Positions 33,458 to 41,692 are shown, counted from the stretch's first letter. The stretch: 47,675 nt of DNA from Xanthobacteraceae bacterium (GCA_028290465.1 JAQGJU010000028.1:1-47675); one strand, 5' to 3'. Made by a program: numbers and translations. The notes: generated by a model not told the origin, from the letters alone.

Positions 33458-34386
33458 TACGGCGCCGGTACGAAATCATAACCACCCGACGCACGGACAA
33501 TCTGTCCGCCCGACGGAAATGGAAAATGATAGGCCTGCACCGGCACACGGTCGGCCGACGCGCGGTCGAGCAGCCGGAGCCGGCTCGCCACCGCGGTTGC
33601 GCCGTCCATGTCCCAGCCCGGCTGCCACTCCGGGTGGCGTACGAACAGCGCCGGGTGGCTGGCCAGATCGCCGAGCACCAGCATCGACTCATTGCCGGAC
33701 GCGACCGCGAAGGCCGCGTGACCGGGCGTGTGGCCGGCGGCGTCCAGCGCCACAATGCCGGGCGCGACCTCCTGGTTGGGCATAAACTGCGTCACGTCCC
33801 TGGCGATGTCGCCAAAGATGCGCCGCGCATTGCGGGCATAGCGCGCGATAGCCGGCTTCGCGCTGCCGGGCAGCGCCTCGTCCATCCAGAACGCCCATTC
33901 GCGCGCCGGCACCTTGATCTCGGCATTGGTGAATACGCGCGCGCCGTCCTTGGTCTTCAGGCCGTCGATGTGGTCGGGATGAAAATGCGAAATCAGGACG
34001 ATGTCGATCTTTTCCGGCGTGACTCCGGCGGCCGCGAGGTTGCGCATCAGCGTGCCGGCGGTGTCGACCACCTGACCGGCGCTGCCGGTATCGATCAGCA
34101 CCAGCTTGGTGCCGGTGTTCACAAGGAGCGCGGTGATGGCCAGCGGCAACGTATCGCGCCGCCGGGGATGGGCGTCCGCGATGGCACGGCGCACGGCGGC
34201 GCCTTGCGCATTGCGCACGAAATCTTTGCCCATCGGCCGGTGCCACACGCCATCGTCCAGCGCGGTCAATTCGAACGTGCCGAGCCGGAAGCGCTGGAAG
34301 CCCGGCGCCGCCGCGAATAAAGGCGCCGGCAACAAGGTCGCGACCAGTGCGGCCGGAGCGGTCAATAAAACGCGCCGGCTCAACAT
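33457..34386 (-). CDS. MBL-fold metallo-hydrolase, exported
   Basis: A 309-residue hydrolase with an N-terminal export signal (1-27, with RR at 4-5, possibly Tat). The metal site is H134xH136xD138H139 in SHFHPDHIDG, followed by AAGHTPGHAAF and LVLGDLASHP. This is close to the AHL-lactonase/methyl parathion hydrolase branch of the MBL superfamily. It lies three bases after a Bug-type binding protein gene in the same operon, so it may hydrolyse the imported compound in the periplasm, an inference. Start ATG 34386. Confidence 0.88.
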   Translation of the reverse strand: MLSRRVLLTAPAALVATLLPAPLFAAAPGFQRFRLGTFELTALDDGVWHRPMGKDFVRNAQGAAVRRAIADAHPRRRDTLPLAITALLVNTGTKLVLIDTGSAGQVVDTAGTLMRNLAAAGVTPEKIDIVLISHFHPDHIDGLKTKDGARVFTNAEIKVPAREWAFWMDEALPGSAKPAIARYARNARRIFGDIARDVTQFMPNQEVAPGIVALDAAGHTPGHAAFAVASGNESMLVLGDLASHPALFVRHPEWQPGWDMDGATAVASRLRLLDRASADRVPVQAYHFPFPSGGQIVRASGGYDFVPAP

Positions 34387-34389
34387 GGA

Positions 34390-35376
34390 CTACTCACCCT
34401 GAATGGCATTCTCGCGCACCACCGCGCCCCACACCTTAGCCTGTTCGCTGGCGAACTGGCGCAGCTTTGCCGGACCTTCGGTCACCAGATCCATCTGCTG
34501 CTTCTCGATGAGCTGGCTGGCGACGCGTTCCTCGCGCAGGCTCTCGCGCAGCGCCATGCCGAATTTTTCGATCATCGCGGGCGGCGTACCGGCCGGCGCA
34601 TAGGCGCCCCACCAGGTGCTGGCGACGGCGCCCGGATAGCCGGCTTCGCCGACCGTCGGCACGTCCTTCAGGGCGGGCAGGCGGGTCGCTCCCATCTGGA
34701 ACAGCGGCCGCAGCCGGCCGGCCTGGATCTGCGCCATCAGCAGCGCCGCGCTGCCATTGATCGTATCTACATGGCCGGCGATTGCGTCGTTCAGGGCCGG
34801 TCCGCCGCCGCGATACGGCACATGCACGAACTCGACGCCGGCCTGCTTACCGAGCAGCGTCATCGCCAGATGGCCGATGCTGCCGCTGCCGACTGACGCA
34901 TACGAAACGGTCTTCGGCCGGGCCTTGGCGGCGTCGATCAGATCCTTGAGCGTGCGATACGGCCGCTCGGGGTGCGTGGCGACCACATAGGGCGCGGTGG
35001 CGATCAGCATCACCGGATCGAGATCCTTGTCGGTGTCGAACGGCAGGTTGGGAAACAGCGACGGGTTCACCGCATGGGTGTCGAACACCACCAGCCAGGT
35101 GCCGCCGTCCGGCGCCGATTTAGCGACCATGGCGGTGCCGGTGGTCCCCGACGCACCGGTGCGGTTTTCGATCACGATGGTGACGCCGAGTTTCTGTTGG
35201 AGCCCGTTCTGGGCCAGCCGGGCGATGGCATCGACCGAACCGCCGGCCGGGAACGGCACGACGAGTTTGACGACGCTGGGCCAAGTGGGCGCCGGCGTCT
35301 GTGCGTGAGTTTTCGTGGACATCGCGAGTGGCGCCGCCATCGCGCCGAGAACCAGCGTTCGCCGGCTAAGCTTCAT
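34390..35376 (-). CDS. Bug-family tripartite tricarboxylate transporter binding protein
   Basis: A 328-residue periplasmic binding protein with a twin-arginine-like signal (KLSRRTLVLGAMAAPLAM). The mature part is typical of Bug (TctC) proteins: VKLVVPFPAGGSVDAIARL, VVIENRTGASG-type loop, ANAPYVVATH-like segment and VHVPYRGGGPALNDAIAGHVD. These bind carboxylates for TctAB membrane proteins, which are not in this window. The ATG at 35376 follows gaggac; upstream codons of the frame are not coding-like. First gene of a two-gene operon with the MBL hydrolase. Confidence 0.9.
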   Translation of the reverse strand: MKLSRRTLVLGAMAAPLAMSTKTHAQTPAPTWPSVVKLVVPFPAGGSVDAIARLAQNGLQQKLGVTIVIENRTGASGTTGTAMVAKSAPDGGTWLVVFDTHAVNPSLFPNLPFDTDKDLDPVMLIATAPYVVATHPERPYRTLKDLIDAAKARPKTVSYASVGSGSIGHLAMTLLGKQAGVEFVHVPYRGGGPALNDAIAGHVDTINGSAALLMAQIQAGRLRPLFQMGATRLPALKDVPTVGEAGYPGAVASTWWGAYAPAGTPPAMIEKFGMALRESLREERVASQLIEKQQMDLVTEGPAKLRQFASEQAKVWGAVVRENAIQGE

Positions 35377-35570
35377 GGTCGTCCTCCCTGAGTTTCGTCT
35401 TTTTATGGGCCGCTTGTTCCAGGCGAGCCGTTGGGGCTTCGTCCCGGACACACGCTAAACTAGCAGGTTTTGAGGAAACACAAGCGCTCCTCGACCGTGA
35501 GCCGTGGGCTCGGTAAGCTCGGCGCGATCAACGCCCGGTCGACAGAAGCCGGCGCATCCCGGGAGGATTC

Positions 35571-36080
35571 ATGACGACATCCGTGTCTGCAATGTCCCTG
35601 TCCGCCATTCTGCCGCGCGAGATGACGGAACTGCGCGCCAAACCGCTGTTTGTGTTTCAACTCGACGTGCAGAAGGCCAGCCAGATCGGCAAGACGCCGG
35701 GCCACGACCGGCGCGTCGGCGAGATCACCGGCGGACGCTTCGAGGGCGAGCGCCTGCGCGGCCGGCTGCTGTCTGGCGGCAGCGACTGGCAGACGGTGCG
35801 CGACGACGGGGCCTGGACGCTGGACGTGCGGGTGGTGATGGAAACCGACGACGGTGCGCTAATCGGCATGACGTATCGTGGGATCCGGCACGGACCGAAG
35901 GAAGTCATCGATCGCATCGCGCGCGGCGAGGAGGTCTCGCCGTCGGACTATTATCTGCGGGCGACGCCGTGGTTCGAAACCGCGTCGGAGAAATACGGCT
36001 GGCTCAATCGCATCGCGTCGGTCGCGCTCGGCCACCGGCTGCCGACCGGGCCGATCTATCAGGTGTTCGAGGTGCTATGA
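35571..36080 (+). CDS. DUF3237 family protein
   Basis: A 169-residue beta-rich protein of DUF3237 (PF11578). Typical elements are RRVGEITGGRFEGERLRGRL, GSDWQTVRDDGAWTLDVRVVM, IGMTYRGIRHGP and DYYLRATPWFETASEKYGWL near the end. The family is common next to degradation genes but its function is not known; no signal peptide. GGGAGGATTC precedes the ATG at 35571. Its stop overlaps the start of the next gene (ATGA), so the two are translated together. Confidence 0.85.
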   Translation: MTTSVSAMSLSAILPREMTELRAKPLFVFQLDVQKASQIGKTPGHDRRVGEITGGRFEGERLRGRLLSGGSDWQTVRDDGAWTLDVRVVMETDDGALIGMTYRGIRHGPKEVIDRIARGEEVSPSDYYLRATPWFETASEKYGWLNRIASVALGHRLPTGPIYQVFEVL

Positions 36081-36430
36081 GTGCTGTGACAAAGCCCATG
36101 ACGGCGATCGAAACGGCGATCCAGGAGGCGCTGGACCACGGCTTCAAGCCGAACCTGGAGGCGTTTCCGGAGATGGCGCATTTTTCGCTGGTGCAGATCG
36201 CCGCTGCGATGACCGGCGATGTGTTCATCGACCCGGCATTCTGGCGCGCGCTCGGCAAGGCGCGGCGCTGGACCACCGACGAGGACTTCAAGCGCTGGCA
36301 GGGCAGCGTCGCCGAATGGAAGGCGCAATACTGGAAGACGCACTGGCACGCGCTGATCGATCATCTGGCGGACGGCAAGGATGCGGAGAGCTTTTTCGCC
36401 GCGTTGCCGGGCAAGCCGAAGGCGGGGTAA
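36077..36430 (+). CDS. Small conserved protein coupled to DUF3237, function unknown
   Basis: A 117-residue protein starting at the ATG of an ATGA overlap with the DUF3237 stop. It is acidic to neutral and Trp-rich, with KARRWTTDEDFKRWQGSVAE and WKAQYWKTHWHALIDHLADG as notable segments. No signal peptide or membrane segment. I do not recognise a named family. The coupling suggests it acts with the DUF3237 protein. The frame is open for 190 codons upstream, but that is an antisense-like shadow of the overlapping gene. Confidence 0.65.
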   Translation: MSAVTKPMTAIETAIQEALDHGFKPNLEAFPEMAHFSLVQIAAAMTGDVFIDPAFWRALGKARRWTTDEDFKRWQGSVAEWKAQYWKTHWHALIDHLADGKDAESFFAALPGKPKAG

Positions 36431-36547
36431 GGGCGGTCTGTTCCCTCTAAGGAACCGGCAGGAATAAATCCACGAACAAAGCCGGCGCCTTGGAAAAGGG
36501 CTAGTCCGCGGGCGTCACCGTACGCGGCTCGCGGCGGTGACTCCCCA

Positions 36548-37768
36548 ATGCCGCCCGGCTATAGCTTTCAGGACACGGCGGATTGGCGGGACATGGCGGG
36601 CAACCTCCAGGCAGACATTGACACGATTCAACGGGTGGAGGCGGTCCCCAAGATTTTGGAGGTCGTGTGCCGGACCACGGGTATGGGTTTCGCCGCCGTC
36701 GCCAGGGTGACGGACGAAAAGTGGATCTGCTGCGCGGTACGCGATGAAATCCAGTTCGGCCTGCAGCCCGGCGGCGAGTTGAAGCTCGAAACCACCATTT
36801 GTCACGAGATCCGGCAGACCCGGCAAGCGGTCTTCATCGATCATGTCGCGCAAGATGCGGTCTATGCCGGACACCATACGCCGGCGTTGTACGGCTTTGA
36901 GAGCTACGTCTCGGTGCCGATCGTGCTGTCGGACGGCACCTTCTTCGGCACGTTGTGCGCGATCGACCCGCGGCCAGCTCGGGTGACGACGCCGGAAGCA
37001 ATCGGCATGTTCAAGCTGTTCGCCGAACTGATCGCGTTTCATCTCGATGCCGCGGACCGGTTGGCGTCGAGCGAAGCGATCGTCCAGCACGAGCGCAGCA
37101 GGTCGGAGTTGCGCGACCAGTTCATCGCGGTGCTCGGCCATGATTTGCGCAATCCGCTGGCCTCGATCGATGCCGGCGCGAGACTGCTGCTGCGCACGCC
37201 GCTGAACGAAAAGGCCGCCGACATTGTCGGCATGATGCAGAGCAGCGTTTCCCGGATGTCCGGGCTGATCGGCCATGTGCTGGATTTCGCGCGCGGCCGT
37301 CTCGGCGGCGGCTTTGTGCTGGACCGCCATCCCGATGCGCCGCTGGCAGCGCTGTTGGATCAGGTGATCGCGGAGTGCCGCGTCAGCACGCCGGACCGCC
37401 GCATCGAGACGCATATCGCGCTGGACCGGCCGATCGATGGCGACGCCCCGCGCATCGCCCAACTGTTCTCCAACATCCTCGGCAATGCGCTGACTCATGG
37501 CGCGCCGCATACGCCGATCCGGGTGCGGGCGACGACGCATGCGGACACGTTCGAACTGTCGGTCGCCAATGCGGGCGAGCCGATTCCGGCGGCGGCGCTG
37601 GAGCGTCTGTTTCAGCCGTTCTCGCGTGGCGCGGTCCGGCCCAACCAGCAGGGATTGGGGCTGGGGCTGTATATCGCGTCGGAAATCGCGCGCGCGCATG
37701 GCGGCACGCTGGACGTGGACTCATCATCGGAAGAGACGCGGTTTACGTTCCGGATGCCGTTGGCGTGA
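36548..37768 (+). CDS. GAF-domain sensor histidine kinase
   Basis: A 406-residue cytoplasmic kinase. An N-terminal GAF domain (about 28-165; MGFAAVARVTDEKWICCAV, YVSVPIVLSDGTFFGTLCAID) precedes the HisKA region with H198 in VLGHDLRNPLASI and the HATPase domain (about 300-405) with NILGNALTHG and GLGLGLYIASEIARAHGG. No membrane segments, so it senses a cytosolic signal. No response regulator is adjacent. Start at 36548 lacks a good ribosome site; ATG 36593 (MAGNLQADID) after GGCGGGAC is an alternative. Confidence 0.9.
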   Translation: MPPGYSFQDTADWRDMAGNLQADIDTIQRVEAVPKILEVVCRTTGMGFAAVARVTDEKWICCAVRDEIQFGLQPGGELKLETTICHEIRQTRQAVFIDHVAQDAVYAGHHTPALYGFESYVSVPIVLSDGTFFGTLCAIDPRPARVTTPEAIGMFKLFAELIAFHLDAADRLASSEAIVQHERSRSELRDQFIAVLGHDLRNPLASIDAGARLLLRTPLNEKAADIVGMMQSSVSRMSGLIGHVLDFARGRLGGGFVLDRHPDAPLAALLDQVIAECRVSTPDRRIETHIALDRPIDGDAPRIAQLFSNILGNALTHGAPHTPIRVRATTHADTFELSVANAGEPIPAAALERLFQPFSRGAVRPNQQGLGLGLYIASEIARAHGGTLDVDSSSEETRFTFRMPLA

Positions 37769-37901
37769 CGTGGGACGGGTCGGGCCGGGCCCTGGATATC
37801 GAGACCGCTCTTGCGGCCTTGCTGCGGCTCACTTAGTTTGCGCCCCGTCGGGCATTTCGTCGAATACGGAGTGGCCACAAAATGACTAAGTTATTGATTT
37901 T

Positions 37902-37976
37902 GCCGGGTTAGCTCAGCGGTAGAGCAGCGGTTTTGTAAACCGTTGGTCGGGAGTTCAATCCTCTCACCCGGCACCA
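37902..37976 (+). tRNA. tRNA-Thr (anticodon TGT)
   Basis: The acceptor stem gccgggt pairs with acccggc; the D arm is gctcagcggtagagc; the anticodon loop tttgtaa gives TGT, which reads ACA threonine codons; the T arm has ttcaatc. The CCA end is encoded (37974-37976). An AT-rich stretch (37880-37900) precedes it. It stands alone, away from the tRNA-Tyr/Gly pair near tuf. Confidence 0.95.
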
Positions 37977-38034
37977 TTTTCTCACCAGTGTCCGCTTCAG
38001 ACATGTTTCGGCCCCCCACGCGGTGTCCCCGACG

Positions 38035-38286
38035 TCACTGCGCCGGAACGGCCTTCAGCAGGCTGATACGGCCCTTCTTCTGGATCGACCAGAAGCGCTG
38101 CCACTCGACCGGCTGCACTTTCAGCGGCGTCTCTTTGGCGGACGAGACCCAGATGCCGTCTTTCAATTTACAGGGCACCGGCAGCACGTAGGACGAGCCG
38201 CCTTCATCGATAACGCGCAGCCTCACATCGATATCGCTGGGGGCTTGTTCAATGGGCGTCCAACCGAACTGCTTGCGAACCAGCAT
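38035..38286 (-). CDS. Small conserved hypothetical protein
   Basis: An 83-residue soluble protein starting MLVRKQFGWTPIEQAPSDID. The pattern GWTPIEQAP, DIDVRLRVIDEGG, SYVLPVPCKLKDGIW and LKVQPVEWQRFW is one I associate with small hypothetical proteins found across Rhizobiales; no function is known. The frame stays open to 38397, but the part beyond 38286 overlaps an inverted repeat and is not accepted. The weak gaggcaggtc site precedes the ATG at 38286. Confidence 0.6.
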   Translation of the reverse strand: MLVRKQFGWTPIEQAPSDIDVRLRVIDEGGSSYVLPVPCKLKDGIWVSSAKETPLKVQPVEWQRFWSIQKKGRISLLKAVPAQ

Positions 38287-38394
38287 GACCTGCCTCGTTA
38301 CCTGCACCTGCAAGTAACCCGATTCGCCCGCCGCGGTTCCAGTGGGGGAAACACGAAATTGGCAGGCGAGGCATTTTTCGGCGAAGGCGAACCG

Positions 38395-38497
38395 CACTCC
38401 TTCGTCATGCGCGGGCTTGACCCGCGTATCCCGCTTCGAGCGGCACTGCGCCCCTCAGCGAGATGGCCGGGACAAGCCCGCGCATGACGAAGGAGTG
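38395..38497. repeat. Perfect 25-bp inverted repeat
   Basis: The arms at 38395-38419 and 38473-38497 are perfect reverse complements over 25 bases (left arm begins cactccttcgtcatgcgcgg). They are 53 bases apart and would form a very stable hairpin in RNA. Part of the arm also occurs at 15683-15700, so this is a dispersed element. It lies between two small oppositely placed genes. Confidence 0.85.
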
Positions 38498-38522
38498 TGA
38501 GTCGACGTGAGCGGAAATAGCT

Positions 38523-38777
38523 CTAATGCACGGTCGCGGACATAGGCGCACTGCCTTCTTGATCGACGAGGCGACCGATCAGGATCAGTTCGTTGTCGCG
38601 CCATTCAGCCGTGAAGATGGCTTGCTCAACGCCGGGCTCGATCAGGCTCAGCACGTCTTGGTCTTCCGACACGCTGGTCTGGTTGAAATGCAGGTCGGTC
38701 ACGGTGAACGGCAACGTGCGATCGATCTCGCACGTAAACCGGTCCCGACTGAGATGGACGACGACAAGTGTTTTCAT
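38523..38777 (-). CDS. Small hypothetical protein
   Basis: An 84-residue predicted cytoplasmic protein, starting MKTLVVVHLSRDRFTCEIDR and ending DQEGSAPMSATVH, with acidic centre (SEDQDVLSLIEPGVEQ). I do not recognise a family. The ATG at 38777 follows a weak ggagcggga site; a longer frame reaches 38927 but that part would overlap the Crp gene start on the other strand. It is divergent from the Crp/Fnr-type regulator 114 bp away. Confidence 0.5.
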   Translation of the reverse strand: MKTLVVVHLSRDRFTCEIDRTLPFTVTDLHFNQTSVSEDQDVLSLIEPGVEQAIFTAEWRDNELILIGRLVDQEGSAPMSATVH

Positions 38778-38858
38778 GAAGAGCCAACGTCCCGCTCCAC
38801 CTGCCGGTTCCGTGAATACGAGGACGGTTCGACCCGATCCGTTCAAAGTTCCGTTATG

Positions 38859-38883
38859 GGAACGGGGCGTGTTCCGGCGCGTT
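38859..38883 (+). promoter_or_regulatory. EcfG-like promoter match and palindrome before the Crp gene
   Basis: GGAAC, 16 bases, CGTT matches the EcfG general-stress sigma factor promoter (GGAAC-N16/17-CGTT). GGAAC-N7-GTTCC within it is also a perfect palindrome (38859-38875). If used as a promoter, transcription would start almost at the ATG (38892), giving a nearly leaderless mRNA. That is unusual, so this is a weak call. Confidence 0.25.
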
Positions 38884-38891
38884 GTCTTGGC

Positions 38892-39611
38892 ATGCATGTA
38901 TTGATTCAAAAATTGAAAGCCCTTCACGAGATTTCGGATGAGGAAGAAACGGCGCTCTTAGGTGCGCTGGAAGGCCCATATGAAGTCGAGCGGGGCGAGG
39001 ATATCGCGGTCGATGGAAGTATGCCGAAGCATTCGACCGTGATGCTTGCCGGTGTGGCATGTCGCTACAAACTGCTTGCCGATGGACGGCGGCAGATTCT
39101 CGCGTTCGAATATCCGGGCGACATCACCGATATCTACAGCTATGTCCTCAAGCGCATCGATCATGGCATCGGCGCCGTGACCAAGTGTAGCACGGCGCAT
39201 CTTCCGCATAAGGCGATCACCGCCTTGACCGAGAAGTATCCAAATCTCGCTTATACGTTGTGGCGGGACTCGCTGGTCGATACCGCGGTGGCCCAAACGT
39301 GGCTCGTCAATGCAGGACGGCGCAGCGCGATGGAACGGCTCGCTCATATGATCTGCGAACAATTCGTCAGATTGAGCGTTGTCGGCTTAGCGAAACACGG
39401 TGAGCCGTCCAAATTCTACATCACGCAGACGGATTTGGCCGACGCTTCGGGCCTATCCTTGGTTCACGTCAACAAGACGCTGCAATTGCTGAAAGAGAAA
39501 GGCCTGATCGGACGCAATCCGAACCTGCTGGAAATCCTGAACTGGGAAGGATTGAGGGCTGTCGCCGGCTTCGACCCCACATATCTACACCTCAAAGGTA
39601 CTCATGCCTGA
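38892..39611 (+). CDS. Crp/Fnr family transcriptional regulator
   Basis: A 239-residue regulator with an N-terminal cyclic-nucleotide-binding-type beta barrel (about 15-130, VERGEDIAVDGS, LADGRRQILAFEYPGDITDI) and a C-terminal winged helix with the recognition segment ITQTDLADASGLSLVHVNKT. The Fnr iron-sulphur cysteine pattern is absent from the N-terminus, so it is more like FixK or Crp members with unknown signals. ATG 38892 is preferred to 38856. It overlaps the next small gene by 8 bp. Confidence 0.88.
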   Translation: MHVLIQKLKALHEISDEEETALLGALEGPYEVERGEDIAVDGSMPKHSTVMLAGVACRYKLLADGRRQILAFEYPGDITDIYSYVLKRIDHGIGAVTKCSTAHLPHKAITALTEKYPNLAYTLWRDSLVDTAVAQTWLVNAGRRSAMERLAHMICEQFVRLSVVGLAKHGEPSKFYITQTDLADASGLSLVHVNKTLQLLKEKGLIGRNPNLLEILNWEGLRAVAGFDPTYLHLKGTHA

Positions 39612-39852
39612 CAGAGTTACATTTCAACCGGTCGAGGTTGCTGTCGCCGGCCAAACAGACGGGCGGCTGGTGTTCGTCGACGGCAAGCTGGTGGCCGTAT
39701 TGGTGAAGTTGGACGGTAGCCACGATGATCTAGCCGGCCGGTGGTACGCCGAAGCCGCATTCAACAGCCTGGAGCGGATGTCGGAGCACACATTCGCGGA
39801 TCTTCCGGCAGCGGTCGAATGGATCGCGTCACGTCATCGCGCGAAGCATTAA
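39604..39852 (+). CDS. Small conserved protein downstream of the Crp regulator
   Basis: An 82-residue protein whose start overlaps the Crp gene stop by 8 bases, so the two are probably co-translated. Segments such as TDGRLVFVDGKLVAVLVKLDG and ADLPAAVEWIASRH look coding and resemble small hypothetical proteins in Bradyrhizobium-like genomes. No signal peptide or known domain. Function unknown; it might modulate the regulator or its target process. Confidence 0.6.
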   Translation: MPDRVTFQPVEVAVAGQTDGRLVFVDGKLVAVLVKLDGSHDDLAGRWYAEAAFNSLERMSEHTFADLPAAVEWIASRHRAKH

Positions 39853-39869
39853 GCTCGCGGCTGAACGAA

Positions 39870-39897
39870 AACGGCCCCGCCCGAGGGCGGAGCCGTT
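39870..39897 (+). terminator. Hairpin after the Crp operon, possible terminator
   Basis: The sequence aacggccccgcccgagggcg plus gagccgtt folds into a GC-rich stem ending 45 bp after the last gene of the Crp pair. No T-run follows, so it may only slow transcription or protect the mRNA 3' end. Confidence 0.4.
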
Positions 39898-39930
39898 GGA
39901 AGTTCAACGCGGGGACGTCTTTTAAAGCGT

Positions 39931-39982
39931 TAGAGCGCGTTCGGACGCAAAACCGGTAGCCACTTTTGCTGAACGCGTTCTA
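39931..39982. repeat. Dispersed palindromic repeat, variant
   Basis: Arms tagagcgcgttc / gaacgcgttcta (one mismatch) enclose a gcaaaaccggtagccacttttgc core related to the copies at 6300 and 30101. It lies between the Crp pair and the end of the MHS transporter gene. Confidence 0.7.
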
Positions 39983-40006
39983 TGCCCCGCGCCGTCTTGA
40001 GTGATG

Positions 40007-41692
40007 CTAGTGGAATTCGCGGAGATCCCGCTTGTAGGTCTCCGGCAGGAAGAACAGCGCCACCACAAAACTCATCGCGGCGATGACAACCGGATACCAG
40101 AGGCCGGAGTAAATATCCCCGGTCGCTGCCACGATGGCGAAGACGGTCGCCGGCAGGAAGCCGCCGAACCAGCCATTGCCGATGTGGTAGGGCAACGACA
40201 GCCCGCTGTAGCGGATGCGGGTTGGGAACATCTCCACCAGCCAGGCGGCGATCGGCCCGTACACCATGGTCACGTAGAGGACCAGGATGGTGAGCAGCAA
40301 GACCGTCATGACCGAGTTGATCTGGTTCGGATCAGCCTTGGCCGGGTAGCCGTGCTTGGTGATCGCGTCGCCCAGTTGCTTGGCGAAGTCCGGCGCGGTC
40401 GTCGAGATGGTTTGGTCGCCAACCTTGACCACGGTCGCCGTGCCCTTCGCGGCGGCTTCGTTCTGGTAGTTCACCGAACGGGCGACGAGCGTCGACTTGG
40501 CGACGTCGCACGAGGTGGTGAACTTCTCGGTGCCGGTCATCTTGAACTGGAACGAGCACTCGGACGGATCGGCCACCACGGTCACCGGGGCGGTGGCCAG
40601 CGCCTTCTCGAGGGCCGGATTGGCAAAGTGCGTGATGCCCTTCCAGATATTGATCGGCGAACCCGGCATGTAGGTGATGACGGCGAGCAGGAAGCCGGCG
40701 AGCATGATCGGCTTGCGGCCGATCTTGTCCGACAGCCAGCCGAAGAACACGAAGAACGGCGTGCCGATGGCGAGCGCGATGACGATCATCACCTGGGCCG
40801 GGATGGCGTCGACCTTGATGGTCTGGGTCAGGAAGAACAGCGCATAGAATTGTCCGCCGTACCACACCACGGCCTCACCGGCGGTGGCACCGAACAGCGC
40901 CAGGATCGCGATCTTGGCATTGGGCCAGTTGCCGAAGGCTTCGGTGAGCGGCGCCTTCGAGGTCTTGCCTTCGGCCTTCATGCGGAGGAAGGCCGGGGAT
41001 TCGGCCAGCTTGAGCCGGATCCAGATCGACACCAGCAGTAGTACGGCCGACAGCAGGAAGGGAATGCGCCAGGCGCCGAAGGTGAGGCCCAGGAAGGAGA
41101 CGCCGTCATTGCCGGCGCCGACGAAGGCGGCTTCGCCGGTCCAGGAGCGGATGCCGAGGATCAGCAGCAGCGCCATGAACAGGCCGAGCGTCGCGGTGGT
41201 CTGGATCCACGAGGTGTAGAAGCCGCGCTTGCCGGCCGGGGCGTGTTCGGCCACGTAAGTCGCCGCGCCGCCGTATTCGCCGCCGAGCGCGAGGCCCTGT
41301 ACCAGGCGCAGCCCGATCAGCGCGATCGGCGCCGCGATGCCCCAGCTCTCATAGGTCGGCAGCAGGCCGATGAAGAAGGTGCCGATACCCATCAGGGTCA
41401 TGGTGACCAGGAAGGTATATTTGCGGCCGACGAGATCGCCGAGCCGGCCGAACACCAGCGCGCCGAACGGCCGCACCGCGAAGCCGGCCGCGAAAGCCAG
41501 CAGCGTGAAGATGAAGGCCGCGGACGGGTTGACGCCCGCGAAGAACTTCGCGGCCAGGATCACGCTGAGGGTGCCGTAGATGTAGAAGTCATACCATTCG
41601 AAAACAGTGCCGAGCGACGAGGCGAAGATGACGAGCTTGTCGTCACTCTTGATGCCTTCGGCCTTCTCGGGCGCGACGGTGATAGAACTCAT
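40007..41692 (-). CDS. MFS transporter of the metabolite:H+ symporter (MHS) family
   Basis: A 561-residue inner-membrane transporter of the MHS group (ProP/KgtP-like). It begins with the conserved EWYDFYIYGTL, then GRLGDLVGRKYTFLVT between helices 2 and 3, and GLALGGEYGGAATYVAEH; DKIGRKPIML repeats the loop motif in the second half. An unusual segment of about 110 residues (about 345-455) with C382 and C396 region cysteines, mostly hydrophilic, splits the C-terminal helices. MHS proteins carry osmolytes and carboxylates by proton symport. GGGGAC precedes the ATG. Substrate unknown. Confidence 0.9.
   Translation of the reverse strand: MSSITVAPEKAEGIKSDDKLVIFASSLGTVFEWYDFYIYGTLSVILAAKFFAGVNPSAAFIFTLLAFAAGFAVRPFGALVFGRLGDLVGRKYTFLVTMTLMGIGTFFIGLLPTYESWGIAAPIALIGLRLVQGLALGGEYGGAATYVAEHAPAGKRGFYTSWIQTTATLGLFMALLLILGIRSWTGEAAFVGAGNDGVSFLGLTFGAWRIPFLLSAVLLLVSIWIRLKLAESPAFLRMKAEGKTSKAPLTEAFGNWPNAKIAILALFGATAGEAVVWYGGQFYALFFLTQTIKVDAIPAQVMIVIALAIGTPFFVFFGWLSDKIGRKPIMLAGFLLAVITYMPGSPINIWKGITHFANPALEKALATAPVTVVADPSECSFQFKMTGTEKFTTSCDVAKSTLVARSVNYQNEAAAKGTATVVKVGDQTISTTAPDFAKQLGDAITKHGYPAKADPNQINSVMTVLLLTILVLYVTMVYGPIAAWLVEMFPTRIRYSGLSLPYHIGNGWFGGFLPATVFAIVAATGDIYSGLWYPVVIAAMSFVVALFFLPETYKRDLREFH

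Noticed and set aside
38287-38397. Upstream extension of the small protein gene at 38035-38286
   Set aside because: The extension runs up to the arm of a dispersed inverted repeat and lacks a ribosome site, so the internal ATG at 38286 was used instead.
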